Source: Hevea brasiliensis (taxonomy: Eukaryota; Streptophyta; Magnoliopsida; Malpighiales; Euphorbiaceae). Taken from it: 64,000 bases of DNA. The stretch's first letter is position 1. Every line of letters starts with the position of its first letter. A program made the translations under genes and the position numbers. This document shows positions 11,456 through 22,580 of the stretch, one piece after another. The notes under the pieces were generated by a model. It did not search any database and was not told the DNA's origin. It saw only the letters and a program-made list of their open reading frames with translations. The stretch is taken from NCBI RefSeq assembly GCF_030052815.1, contig NC_079496.1, positions 14,027,100 to 14,091,099 of the forward strand. Direction: 5' to 3'.

Positions 11456-14400
11456 TGTAACGCCCTCACCGTAGGTAGTCCGTACATTTTACTGTTTCGA
11501 CAACTAATGTCTGTTCGGACAGTCAAAATGTCTGGAACTACACCTAAACTATAATGAGGAGGCATAAATTGAAGAAATAAATGTAAAGAAAATATAGAAA
11601 AAATTTAGAGAAAAATAAATCAAAGTTTAAAGGATTTATAAATTGGTACAAAAAATAATAAAAATAACCCGATATGCATTATGAAGGGCATTTTGGTCAT
11701 TTCACCCCCAGAGATGAATTTTACCCCAAATGTCAAATTAAAAATTTAGAGAATAAAATAATTAACATAAATTAAAATTTATGAAATAAATTAGGAAAAG
11801 AATGAGAAAGAAAAGAAAAGAAAAGAAAAGAAGAGAAAAGAAAAGCTTATGGAATTTAAAAGAATTAAAGTACACAAAAATAAATAAATATAAGACAATA
11901 GAGACAAAAGCCACCAACCACAAGCTTCTTCTCCACCTCTTCTCTCTCTCTTTCTCTCCCATGGCCGGCACACACTTTTCCCCCCACCTTTTCACCATTT
12001 TTGTCAAGCTTCCAAGCTTGATTTCTCAAGCTTAATCCACCCAAAACCCATAGCCCACTTCACAAAAAATACTCCCCATACCCTAAGGAAGCTATAGATA
12101 CCAAAAAGATGCAAGGAAAGTGAAGTTTAATAAGTTACAAAAAAAGGTTAGTGCGCAAAACTCTTAATCTCTTCTTTAAGCATGAAAATCATGCTAAATC
12201 AAGTGAAGATTTACATGATATTAAAAAGAAAAATTTGGGAAAGAAACCCTTGAATTCGGCAGCCTAGAGGAACCATGAAAATGATGGATTTTGTTGGTTT
12301 TAGTTTAGTTAGGGAAGTTAATTAACAAGGTATTATATGTGGGAATTGATTTCATGGTTATATATGTGAATTTGATGTTTGAAATTAGGGTTGTACACTT
12401 GAAAGTGGGGATTTTGTGACATTTTTGAATTTGACCTAATTGTGTTGAGATTGATGATAATAGAAGTGACATGTGTGCTTATTTGGAGTTTGGAGAAGGA
12501 GGAGATTGAATTTTGGGAGTGTCAAATTTTATGCAGGTTGGGACTCAATGAGTCCAGTGTGTTTGTTGAACCTAATTGACAATGTGTGACTCCAATTGGT
12601 ATGAGGCCAATTGGAGGTGTTTTGGGACATCTAAACCTTCATTTTTCAAGAAGAAATCCTGCCCAAATTCTGTCAAAATCATGACCAATTCTCTGCCCAA
12701 ACCAGGATGACCAGACACTGCCAACCGAGAAAATGACCAAATGAACAGTACATGTTCATTTGGTCATAACTCTCTCTATACTGGTCCAAATGACCTAAAA
12801 TTTCATCAATGGAAAGCTTAGATATAGGGCTACACTTTTCATGAAGATCACTTGACCCAGTTTTGCCTTTAACCAATTCAAATTGTTAGCACAAGTTGGG
12901 TCACTAAAACTGCCAACCCATAAAATGACCAAATGAACAGTACGTGTTCATTTGGTCATAACTCTCTCTATACTGGTCCAAATGACCTAAAATTTCATTA
13001 ATGGAAAGCTTAGATATAGGGCTACACTTTTCATGAAGATCACTTGACCCAGTTTTGCCTTTAACCAATTCAAATTATTAGCACAAATTGGGTCACTAAA
13101 ACTGCTAACCCAGAAAATGACCAAATGAACAGTACGTGTTCATTTGGTCATGACTCTCTCTATACTGATCCAAATGACCTAAAATTTCATCAATGGAAAG
13201 CTTAGACATAGGGCTACACTTTTCATGAAGACTACTTGACCCAGTTTTGCCTTTAACCAAATCAAATTGTTAGCACAAGTTGAGTCACTAAAACTGCCAA
13301 CCCAGAAATTGTCCAAAATACTGTTCCTTTGGTATTTTGACCATAACTTGAGTTTTATAACCCCAAATTCAGTGATTCAAAAACTGAGATTCAAGTTTAA
13401 ACATAGAGGAGCAATTGTTATGAAGGAAGTGTGACTAAATAGACACCCTAACCTAGTTAGTCAAATTCCTAGATAAATATAACACATCAACATGAACCTA
13501 AAGAAAGGTTCATGGGAAAAATGCTATATATGATAATTAAAATACTCATAAGGATAATTAAATATTAAAAGTGATATGAATATGTAAATTGGGACTAATG
13601 TCCTATTAATATGAGATTAATGGTACCAATGAAGAGTACTAGAAAATAGTAACAGTGAATAGTACTAAATTAATTAAAAATGTTTAATTGCCCATAGTAT
13701 ACCTAGACTTATTTATTTAGTTTGGATAAATTGGTATACCAATTAGGGACTACAGATAGCAGTACTGCCTACCTAGAAAATCATGAACTGACAATATATG
13801 TCTGGTATGATTGTTCTACAGGTTATATGTCTACTTACTAGCCATTGTGCCTACTTTATTTCTGGCTTTACAAGCCTGACAGCGGGTCTCGTGCCCGACA
13901 GCTGGCCTCGTGCCTGACAGACGTATACTGGATAGACATATGGCTGTCTAACCAGTATACACCCGTGCATCCAGCTTTTATAATTTGTTATAGGTTTCTT
14001 GGGCACTGATAAAAATTAATTAAGACTTAAAATACAATAAGTAATCATAAAAGATCCCGATAATGTTAATTATTTCCAAAGAGTAATAAAAATATAAAAG
14101 ACCTAGAAATTATGAGTTGCAGATATTATTTCAAATGTTAAATTATTGTTATTATAAATTATGCACCACTAAGCGTTATGCTTAGCGCGTTGGTTTTCCA
14201 TCGCGTAGGTACTGGAGATCAGTCCCAGCAGCCGCAGCAGCAGCACCAGTAGTGCACTGACAGAGCTCTGACCAGATCTGCCATTGTCCAGAGTCACCTC
14301 ACCGGTCTTTTGTATTTTGGTAGGGCCCATGTATAGACTAGTATTTTAGTTCATTATGTCTAGTCATGATGTATTTCATTTTGGACTTGTAATTAAACTT

Positions 14401-14774
14401 TGAGATTGAAATGAAAACTGGTAATTTATTATCTATGAATTTTCATATGAATGCAATAGATGATACTTCATTTTGAGATCTCATAAATAGTTGTGAATGA
14501 TATGATAAAAGAGAATATGATATGGACATATGTGAGATGACTATGAATATGTTAAAAGGTGATAGTCGAACCCGCCAGATGCTAATAAAACAGAAGAGGA
14601 TCTGTCCGGTTCTCCACAAAAATAAGATAATAAAAAAAAAATTCTACACATAAATTACCTGACTTAAATGACATTAAAATTTACAATAGACTTGACAAGA
14701 CAAGATAGGGTGCTCCGGCACCGAATGTGGCACTTCTTGCTCGACTATATAGTAGACGGGTAAGGAGCGTCACA
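11456..14774 (+). repeat. 3' LTR of A1
   Basis: 3319 bp, TGTAACGCCC to GCGTCACA. It carries three 192-bp units (the 5' LTR has two), which explains nearly all of the 198-bp length difference. Confidence 0.92.
12717..13330 (+). repeat. 192-bp tandem repeats in A1 3' LTR (3 units)
   Basis: Units begin at 12717, 12909 and 13101, each exactly 192 bp, with a partial unit from 13293. The same inverted repeat lies in each unit; the first has CATG in place of CGTG at the loop. Confidence 0.92.
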
Positions 14775-17041
14775 AATTAGGTGATTCTACAACCAAAATG
14801 TTCACAAGACAGAGAACAAAAAACTTTATGTTTTGACTAGAACCCAGTTCATAGGGCAAAGTAGGGGAATTGTTTGGATAAGTCAAGAATCTTAAATTTG
14901 AAATTCTTGGTCCTTAGCTAATTGGCCTTATGACCTCTGAATGGTTATTAGACCATAACTTCCTCTACATAACTCTAATTGAAGTGATTCAAAATAATCT
15001 GGAAACCTAAGACAAATACCTAAAACATTGTTTTATGGACTAGGGTCAAATTATGAGCTTAAGATGCCCGGATATAGAATGTAAATTTAAGGTACAAATC
15101 TAGAAAATCTAGAATTTTAGGATATGTTACTTGGAACAGTGTTTAGTAATTTAGCCATAACTTAAGATCCAGAACTCCAAATTGAGTGATTTAAATTGGA
15201 AAATAAAACTAAGACATAGAGGAACAATTTTCACGAGGAACACTTTACCTAATTATGATTGGAACTAGGTTAAAATGGGATTATAAAGTCAGGGTTAGAA
15301 CTGTCCTGGACCCAGAATACATTGAAATTTCAATGTCTACTTAGGGATGCATTAAGCATTTATTTAATCAACTATTGGAGATAATTAGAATGAGTATTAA
15401 GGTTTAGTAATTGTGTAATTTTAGTAGGAAAATGAGCCTCCCAAGGAAGGGAAGGATTAAGTCAAGAAAAGAGAAGTCAAATAAGGTTTGTGCACAATTA
15501 ACATTTTTCTTTATTTTTAAGTTGTAATTGGTTTGAATGAATTTTATATGCATGAGTTATTATTTTTCCTTGTAATTGAGAACTTAAATTGTTGAATTGA
15601 TTTTGTATGATTTAAATATGGTTTCTTCTATGCATATAAGAATTTATTGCATTGTTTTGAGGATTGTAAATTATGAACTTGATGTGTTGCCAATCGTGTG
15701 CATGAATTTATAATAATTAATTATGTTTATTGATTTGTAAATGTGTTTTGTGAATAGAAATTGTTTTAAACATGTTTTGAAATCATAGTTGACATGGTAA
15801 TGTGCTTTGTGTTTCTCATTAGCTTGTCTGGTGAGATATCTCCTCCACTTATTGGGATTGAGTTCTTCCCTCTCTAGCTTACCAGTTGAGGTAGAGTTCG
15901 GATGAGTACTCATATATACTAGCAAGTCTTTGGTGCCTTCCTTTAGCTTTAGTTATTGGAGGGGAGTTTGCTTTGCTTTGCCATGGTGTACAACACGACA
16001 ATTATCAAAAATTTTGTGTTATGGGTCCAACTGTGTGAAATGTTGGCAACACCTTTAAACTGTGATTATTTGATAAATGTTTTGTCAATGGTTGTAACTT
16101 ATTATGATGATTTCAAGGAAATAGGATGATTTAAATAAATTGTGATTAAAAATAAATGATTTGTTTTGATTGATAAATATTGGATTAAAATAAATGATTT
16201 GTTTTGATTGATAAATATTGGATTACTTTTGTGGATCATAGAAATGTGATTTGATATGTTTTGATAAATTACGCTTTACATTAAATTTTAAATTATTAGT
16301 TGTGCACCACTAAGTTTATCATTCAATGATAGCTTTATATGTTGTCGCAGGTAAAAGAAAGGATAGAGCAGCTGAGTGAGATTCTTGAAGCTGCAACTTA
16401 ACGTTGTGTCAGGATTATCATCGGGTATATCATAAGTATACCATTGTACATTAGATTTTGATATAATCATGTAACTATTTGTATATAATTACATTCAAGC
16501 AGTCGTACAAAAAAATTTGTAATAAAATTTTGGGATTGTAATTATTGTAATAGTATTTTAAGACTTTATTTACATGTAAATTTTTGTAATATTAATTTTA
16601 TTACTTCAATGAATGCAGATATTTAAGTTTCTTTGTGAATCCTGTAAATGAGGAGCAATTTTCTTGGTGATGAAATTTGTTGAGAATGAAATGAAATGTT
16701 TTGAGTTGATTGAGTTTCACTTGGGTATTATATATTTTTGTAACTTGTTTTTCAATAGGTTTGAAGAACTATTTTATTACATTTATAGCCATAACCACGC
16801 GGATTTTTCGTAAAAATTTTAAAAATATTTAATTACTTCTAAATAAATTTTATGACATGCACTTGACTTGAAAACACTTAAATTAAATTTTTATCACCAT
16901 GCAAAATTCTAAAGTGAAATTGTTTTGCCAAAATCCCTTGTAGTATATTTAATAGATTATTGGTAAGTGAAGTTCAGTAATTTATTAGGTATACTATGAG
17001 ATCATGCCACATCTTACGGAGGCGCAAGGTGTGACAAGAGA

Positions 17042-17464
17042 AGTTGAGTTCTAACTCCCTCACAATTCTTGAAATGTCGAAAATGACAAAGTTTTGTACG
17101 TCTATAAGAAAATCCTTTGGTTTTGAGCAAGCTAATGAAAATTTCCGAATATCCTTTTTTGGATAGCTTGCAAGTAACCGCCTGATGAAGTAAAGAAAGA
17201 ACTCCTTTGAATTCTTTGGTTCTCATTAGTTTCTTTAAGATTTACAAAGGATTTCTCATGGAACTCTAACTTTGTGGTCTGACGCCAAATGTCGTGCCAC
17301 TGCTTGGACAGGATGCTTGTTCTTGCTGCTTCTTTGAGAGGCAAATAACTAACAATAAGGACGAGAAGATGGCTTGAGAGCATTGAGAACATGTCTTGGT
17401 TATTGTTGTTCATGGTTTTGAAGGATCTTTTGGATGGTGAAAAAGATGCAGTAGGTTTTTTCAT
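17042..17464 (-). pseudogene. F-box/LRR unit 1, F-box half
   Basis: From an ATG at 17462-17464 the minus strand encodes MKKPTASFSPSKRSF and then an F-box (about residues 25-62, with LPLKEAARTSILSKQW and HDIWR). The frame is lost near 17187, where GAAGTAAAG has one base less than GAAGTCAAAG in units 3 and 4; the expected FIRRLLA sequence continues in another frame. The gene is cut at 17042 by the family-B LTR and resumes at 1734. F-box domains bind SKP1 in SCF complexes. Both the insertion and the frameshift make this copy dead. Confidence 0.8.
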
Positions 17465-19550
17465 ATTGGTATATGTGAACCAGCCAGTAGTGACAATTTA
17501 TATATATTTTGGAATTTATGATTAACAAAAAGGCGTGTCATTTTCGTATAAAAAAATGAAAAAGAAAACAATTATTTATTTTCCTTTATTGCAATATTTA
17601 TTTATTTATTTGTTTATTAGGAAAAACAATTAATTATTCATTGTATAAAATGAACATAAATAATACAACCAAGAATTAACTGTTATATGACTATTGTATT
17701 TCGAGGGAATTTCTATCGTCTTCTTTAAGGAAAATATTTGACTATTAATGCATTACCATAAACAAAATAAAGAAAGAAAAGATGTCCACCAACTCTGTAT
17801 GTGCAATGTATAGATTTTGATTATTGATTATGATTTGACCAATATAAAATCTACCATAATAAATTGATATAACAAAACCATTACACATACAACTTTTCTA
17901 CTGTAAAATTTCTCCCATTGATAGCTTGTTGGGTTTGTCATTTTCTTTTTCTGATAATTTTCCTTTTCCTTTCCAAAAAAATAAGTTAATACGTTATGCA
18001 CACTATATTTTGTCTGGGCCAATAAAATATTTTTTTAGACACTATATGTTATTTGGCTCTATAAAAACTTTTAAATAATAATAAATAAAATTTCATTAAT
18101 TAAAAAAAACATAAAAATATAATTTTATAGATTGGGTTGTTGTTTTCATTATTACTTTAATTCTAATTTAATTTTCAATTTTATTTTGATTTTACTTTTA
18201 ATTCCCTAGCTCATTTAAGTTTTTTAATTAAATTCCACTTTTATTTTAATTCTAATTTGTAATTTGATTTTAATTTTGAACATCAATTTTATAAAAATTT
18301 CATTTCATTCTTTAGATTTAAAATTTAATTATTAAAAAAATAAAGAAAAAAAGTAAAATTGTTTTAATTAATTCTCGTCCTTTATTTTCTTTTTAATTAT
18401 ATTTCTTAGCCGTTAGATTTAAGAGAATTAAAAAAAATAATTTTTTAATGTTAACCTTTAATTTTCTTAAGATTTAATTTTCACCCCTAGATTAAAAATT
18501 AGTTAAAGTATTTTTCGCCTATTAATCTTGACCCTTAATTTTTGTAAGAATTAATTTAGACCTTAGGATTACAAGTGAAAATGACAAAATGGTACAAAAT
18601 GATTTTAGCCATCTATTTTTTTAGGATTTAATTTTCCACCCTTGAATTAGGAGTTGGTTAAAGTAATTTTTGTACAATTTAATCTAGGCCTTTTATTTGT
18701 GTAAGAATAAATCTAGACCCTAAAATCAAAAGTAATAAAACAAAATAGTCCCAAATTAATCCTAACCATTAAATATTTAGAGAATTAATTATAGAACATT
18801 CGATGCAGAGTTTGTTAAAGAGGAAAAGACAAATTTAGTACTCTTCAATCTTGACCCTTGATCTCTTTTGTAAGCATAATTTCCCCACCATTAGATTAAA
18901 ATTAGTTAAAGATATAAAAACAAATAATGTACATTTTAATCTAAGTCCTTACTTTTTGTAAGGATAAATCTAGACCATTATATTAAAAAGAAATAAGAAC
19001 AAAATTAGTATTACTCAATCTTAGCCTTTAATTTCTTTCTCTTTAATTTTTGGTCTTTAGATTGAAAAAATAATAAAAAAATAAATAAATAAGAAAAATA
19101 AAAATAAAATTTAAACCTTTTAATCCCAACCCTCCATTTTCTCTCCTTCAATCCACACTCTTTATTTTAGGGTTTTAAACCCTCTACAAATACCTAATTG
19201 GTGTTACAAAAGGGTAGAGTTTTAGACAAAGTGGCCCTCTTGAGCATATATATATGGGTATATATATGTGTGTGTATATATATATATACACACACACATA
19301 TAAATAGAATCCAAAAAATGTTTCAGGGATTGTCGTTCGGCCCTCTCCCTTCCCTTTGCCAACCTCTGCCTAACGCTGCTTAACGCCACTCTTATACGCT
19401 GTCCTTGATCAAAATCAGTTTCCACTTTGGAATGAAGTCTTCCATCAAAATCAATTTCCTTTTGATTTCTCCCCACAAAATCAACATACCCACAAATAAT
19501 TATCTCTAAAATTATCATTTTGTGATGATAAATTTTCACCCATAAAAACT
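17465..19550. other. Upstream region of F-box unit 1, AT-rich repeats
   Basis: There is no gene. The first 500 bases are the 5' flank common to units 1-4. From about 18060 to 19180 a degenerate module of roughly 90-110 bp recurs, recognisable by TAATCTAGRCC followed by TTTTGTAAGRATAAATCTAGACC and AAAAGT, for at least six rounds. The same region is present in units 2 (about 23060-24170) and 5 (about 30110-31230), so it belonged to the ancestral duplication unit. Confidence 0.7.
19246..19303. repeat. TA/TG palindromic microsatellite
   Basis: Runs of TA and TG are followed by complementary TA and CA runs, making a self-complementary block around TATATATATATA. The same block occurs in unit 2 near 24227-24284. 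It is prone to cruciform formation and slippage. Confidence 0.8.
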
Positions 19551-19699
19551 AATATGCATTCAATAATTATTTTAAAAATGAGTATTATATTATTAGAATC
19601 AAATTTAAAATAATTCAAAAATTATTTTCAAACTATTCTAAATAAAAGCCAATTATTTTTAGGCTATCAAAGTGAGGGTTGGTTTTGTACATACAAAGT

Positions 19700-21110
19700 T
19701 TAGGTCATGTATAAAATTATATGTAAGTGGTTTTCTATTGGTTGGTAATAAGAATTTTTTGCTATTAAATAAATGAAGTAATGAGTAATATGAATGTAAT
19801 TGAATAAGATATGCCCAAAAAAATAAAAAAAGTCATTAGGGATTGAGAGACTAAGAATTATGAAAAATGATTTTGTATAATGCTTTCTAAACATGATGAG
19901 GGTTACCATAGGTAGAGAAGAATACGTAAAAGAGGACACTGCACACAGTCAAATCTTTAACAGCATACAACTCTAGTAGGAAATTATGAACAAGTGAACC
20001 AATTACTTCATCAAAATTAGGCTCCATGCCAAAGTCAATATCAACCTCTAACATATCAGATTGATTACTCAAGTGAAAATGATTAACATCGCCTTCAAGA
20101 GCCTTAACTTTGGTCCCTCAATCCATAAAAAATCATTAATAAAATTACACTTATCAAAAACAAAATTCTTTAGGCTTGAGTTTTCGTATACAAATCTTGA
20201 AGTGAACTTTCTTTAAATTAAAACTCTCTAACAGAGGGAATCTCAATAACAAGGCCTTGAATGAAACTACATTTATTTCTAGCCACCCCAAAGAAACCCT
20301 TTTCAAGATCGAAAAATTGTTGAACTTAGATGTATCAAAATTGCATGAGAATAATTTCAATGACTCAAGACCCACATGTTGATAAACCTAGGAAGGCAAT
20401 TCAACTATTGCTGGATGATTATCAAGATCGTCAACTTCTTTCCAGGTATGATCAAAGAAGTCGAGTTCTAACTCTCTCACATTTCTTGAAATGGAGAAAA
20501 TGACAAAGTTTTGTATGTCTATAAGGAAATCCTCTGGTTTTGAACAAGCTAATGAAAATTTCTGAATATCCTTTTTTGGATAGCTTGCAAGTAACCGCCT
20601 GATGAAGTAAAAGAAAGAACTCCTTTGAATTTGTAACACCCTAGGCAAATCCCACATCAGCAAAACACGGAAGAGATGCTGGGTTTATAAGTTGGCGGTT
20701 TGTAACCCCTAATGACGCGTTTTAAAACCGTGAGGGCTTCGGCCCAGAGCGGACAATATCATTAGTGGGCCGAGCCATTACATTTGTGGTAACTATCAAC
20801 TTATGAACCCAGCATCTCTCCCGTGTTTTGTCGATGTGGGATTTGCCTAGGGTGTTACAGAATTCTTTGGTTCTCATTAGTTTCTTTAAGATCTACAAAG
20901 GATTTCTCATGGAACTCTGACTTTGTGGTCTGATGCCAAATGTAGCGCCACTGCTTGGACAGGATGCTTGTTCTTGCTGCTTCTTTTAGAGGCAAATAAC
21001 TAACAATAAGGACGAGAAGATGGCTTGAGAGCATTAAGAACATGTCTGGGTTATTGTTGTTCATGGTTTTAAAGGATCTTTTGGATGGTAAAGAAGATGC
21101 AGTAGGTTTT
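19700..21110 (-). pseudogene. F-box/LRR unit 2, interrupted by a TRIM
   Basis: The usual start codon is changed (ATA at the MKKPTA position), so the first possible start is the internal ATG near 21064 (MNNNNPDMF). The F-box follows (SILSKQWRYIWHQ). A foldback TRIM with duplication GAATT splits the coding sequence at 20627-20864. Beyond it the LRR region continues (YFIRRLLASYPKKDIQKFSL, then LESLKLFSCNFDTSKF) to about 20160, where a short deletion shifts the frame (LKKVHFKIC in place of LKKVASLRDLY). The terminal acidic segment MLEVDIDFGMEPNFDEVIGS is readable at 19887-20072. Confidence 0.78.
20632..20859. mobile_element. Foldback TRIM, family b (LTR - PBS start - inverted LTR)
   Basis: A 151-bp LTR (20632-20782, TGTAACACCC to GCCATTACA) is followed by TTTGTGGTA, the first bases of the primer binding region. 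Next comes the 5' part of the same LTR in reverse orientation, ending GGGTGTTACA at 20859. The whole unit lies between perfect 5-bp duplications GAATT (20627-20631 and 20860-20864). Both outer ends are therefore the U3 (TGTAACACCC) end; the U5 end is internal. A solo LTR would show one end of each kind. Confidence 0.88.
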
Positions 21111-21243
21111 TTTATATTAGTATATGTGAACCAGCCAGTAGTGGCAATTTATATATATTTTGGAATTGATGATTAACAAAAAGGCGTGTCATTTTCATAT
21201 AAAACAATGAAAAAGAAAACAATTATTTATTTTCCTTTATTGC

Positions 21244-21317
21244 TGTTAGCATAATTATAGCAATTAGTATAATTATAGCAATTAGCATAATTACAGTAAT
21301 TAATATGATTATAGGAG
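21244..21317 (+). repeat. Left 74-bp inverted repeat of ERF element
   Basis: It matches the complement of 22502-22575 at 73 of 74 positions by eye (ATTATAGGAG here, ATTACAGGAG there). It is built from repeats of a GCATAATTATAGCAATTA type motif. Confidence 0.9.
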
Positions 21318-21536
21318 ATTTATAGCATAATTATAGCAATTATTATTTTTTTACAAGAACATTCTTCAGTAGGTTATAATTCTGTATGAAATGAAAGATA
21401 ATAGAGATGTTCAGAATCTCAATTCATACATAATAGAGATGATACTAATCTCTGTTCTTAGATGGTTCCATGTGTAATGACAATCAATCAATGTTGCTAA
21501 AATTATATTTAGTTACTGTGTGCAAAGTACTTAAAA

Positions 21537-22494
21537 CTATGGACATGTAAAGTTGAGTATGTCGTCAACAAAAGCAAGAGTCTCAAGTTCAATGTTGGGA
21601 AGATCCATCACCCCATCCATGGTTGGAAGATCCATCATCCCATCCATGGTTGGAAGATCCACCACCTCTTCACTGCTTTTAGCCATAAAAAATTCTTGTG
21701 TATCAGGAAACTGCTCAAAATCATTCGTAAATTGTGAGTAGAAATCACCACCAAGCAACTGTTGACTACATGGAGATAGCACTGGCTCCTTCCAAAGATC
21801 AGGAATAGATAGACCTTCAAAACCATTTTCCACCAAGCTTCCCACATTGCATTCTTTCACTGTCTTGTCTTCACTGCTTTCTTTTTTAATTGAACTTTCA
21901 ACTCCACCACCTTGTGATGCTGCAGTGGAGACATCAAGCACAGAAGAGGGTGAAGGGTAAGAAACTAAATCATTGGATTGTTCTGAGACTACTTTTGAAG
22001 CATTCACAGAACTGTTATGTTCCTGTACTTCCATCATGCTCTTAAACTCTTCCTCCTTTTTCTTGTAAGCAGCAGCAACTTCCTCTTCTGTATCATAAGT
22101 ACCAAGCCATATACGAATCTTTCGATATGGATCTCGAATCTCAGCTATATACTTCCCCCATGGCCTTCTTCGGACGCCCTTGTAAATAGAAGACGCCACT
22201 CTAGCTTTCTTTTTGTCACCAGGCCCATTGCTATTTCTGATTTCTGCCTCCATTGCTAATGCGTTGTGAAGAATTTTCAGAACTTGACTCATATGGCAGT
22301 GTTGAGAAAGTAATCTCTCTCACAAACTGCTTACCTCTGATCAAGCGGTGACTCCTGTCAATGAATCCAGGATCTTCATCGCTTGAAGAGTCAGTGGCCT
22401 CAGGATCATGCCATGTTATTCTAACTTTTCTTAAACTAGGCTTCAGGCCTGGTTTCTTCCTCATCTCTTTTTCAAAACTCAAAATTTCATCCAA
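21537..22494 (-). pseudogene. AP2/ERF transcription factor, ERF118-like (CRF-like), frameshifted
   Basis: Two overlapping minus-strand frames encode one protein. The first (22494-22231) begins MDEILSFEKEMRKKPG and holds the CRF-type motif KVRITWHDPEATDSSSDED. The second (22292-21537) carries an AP2 domain ([16 protein letters not shown], then [16 protein letters not shown]) and a serine-rich acidic C-terminus with repeats of DLPTMDG. The proper junction is within about 22231-22292, where one frameshift separates the CRF motif from AP2. Such proteins bind GCC-like promoter elements in hormone and stress responses. There is no intron, but genes of this group often lack one, so retroposition is not proven. 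The second frame could still give an AP2 protein starting at MSQVLK. Confidence 0.8.
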
Positions 22495-22501
22495 AATTGG
22501 A

Positions 22502-22575
22502 CTCCTGTAATCATATTAATTACTGTAATTATGCTAATTGCTATAATTATACTAATTGCTATAATTATGCTAACA
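22502..22575 (-). repeat. Right 74-bp inverted repeat of ERF element
   Basis: The ERF start codon (22494) lies only 7 bases inside this repeat, so the repeat would supply the 5' leader or promoter of the cargo. Confidence 0.9.
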
Positions 22576-22580
22576 ATTGC

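Larger units (their letters stand above)
3477..14774 (+). mobile_element. Chromovirus A1 (Ty3/gypsy, Tekay/Del-like), nearly complete
   Basis: This is an 11.3-kb LTR retrotransposon with 5-bp duplications AATTA (3472-3476 and 14775-14779) inside the family-B LTR. Its order is 5' LTR, initiator-Met PBS, gag, protease, RT, RNase H, integrase with C-terminal chromodomain, polypurine tract, 3' LTR. Domain order, long LTRs and chromodomain place it with the Tekay/Del chromoviruses. The polyprotein is broken by several in-frame stops and at least two frameshifts, so it is not autonomous. The 5' LTR has decayed ends (TGTAATTCTC and CATCACA) compared with TGTAACGCCC and CGTCACA in the 3' LTR. Confidence 0.92.
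1735..17036 (+). mobile_element. Family-B solo LTR, split by nested chromovirus A1
   Basis: The sequence starts TGTAACACCCTCAG and ends GGTGTGACA between perfect 5-bp duplications AGAGA (1730-1734 and 17037-17041). Joining the flanks gives the uninterrupted F-box sequence seen in units 3 and 4. Without the nested element (3477-14774 plus one TSD copy) it is about 4.0 kb. It has no PBS, polypurine tract or coding domain, so it is a solo LTR, the usual product of LTR-LTR recombination. A second, 3'-truncated copy lies at 41711-45495. The right arm carries degenerate modules around CCATAACTT and AGACATAGAGGA that resemble those in family-A LTRs. Confidence 0.8.
21244..22575. mobile_element. Inverted-repeat element carrying an ERF sequence
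   Basis: A 1332-bp unit begins TGTTAGCATAATT and ends AATTATGCTAACA, with 5-bp duplications ATTGC (21239-21243 and 22576-22580). Units 3 and 4 have the uninterrupted site (TTATTGCAATATTT). The ends are 74-bp inverted repeats with one visible mismatch, and are internally repetitive. TG/CA ends and a 5-bp TSD fit an LTR-type integrase better than hAT (8 bp), Mutator (9-11 bp), CACTA or PIF (3 bp). No transposase or reverse transcriptase is present. The cargo is an ERF coding sequence. I do not recognise the family. Confidence 0.85.

Noticed and set aside
21244..22575. Assigning the ERF element to the Mutator Pack-MULE group
   Set aside because: Gene capture between inverted repeats suggests it, but the target duplication is 5 bp (Mutator gives 9-11 bp) and the ends are TG/CA.
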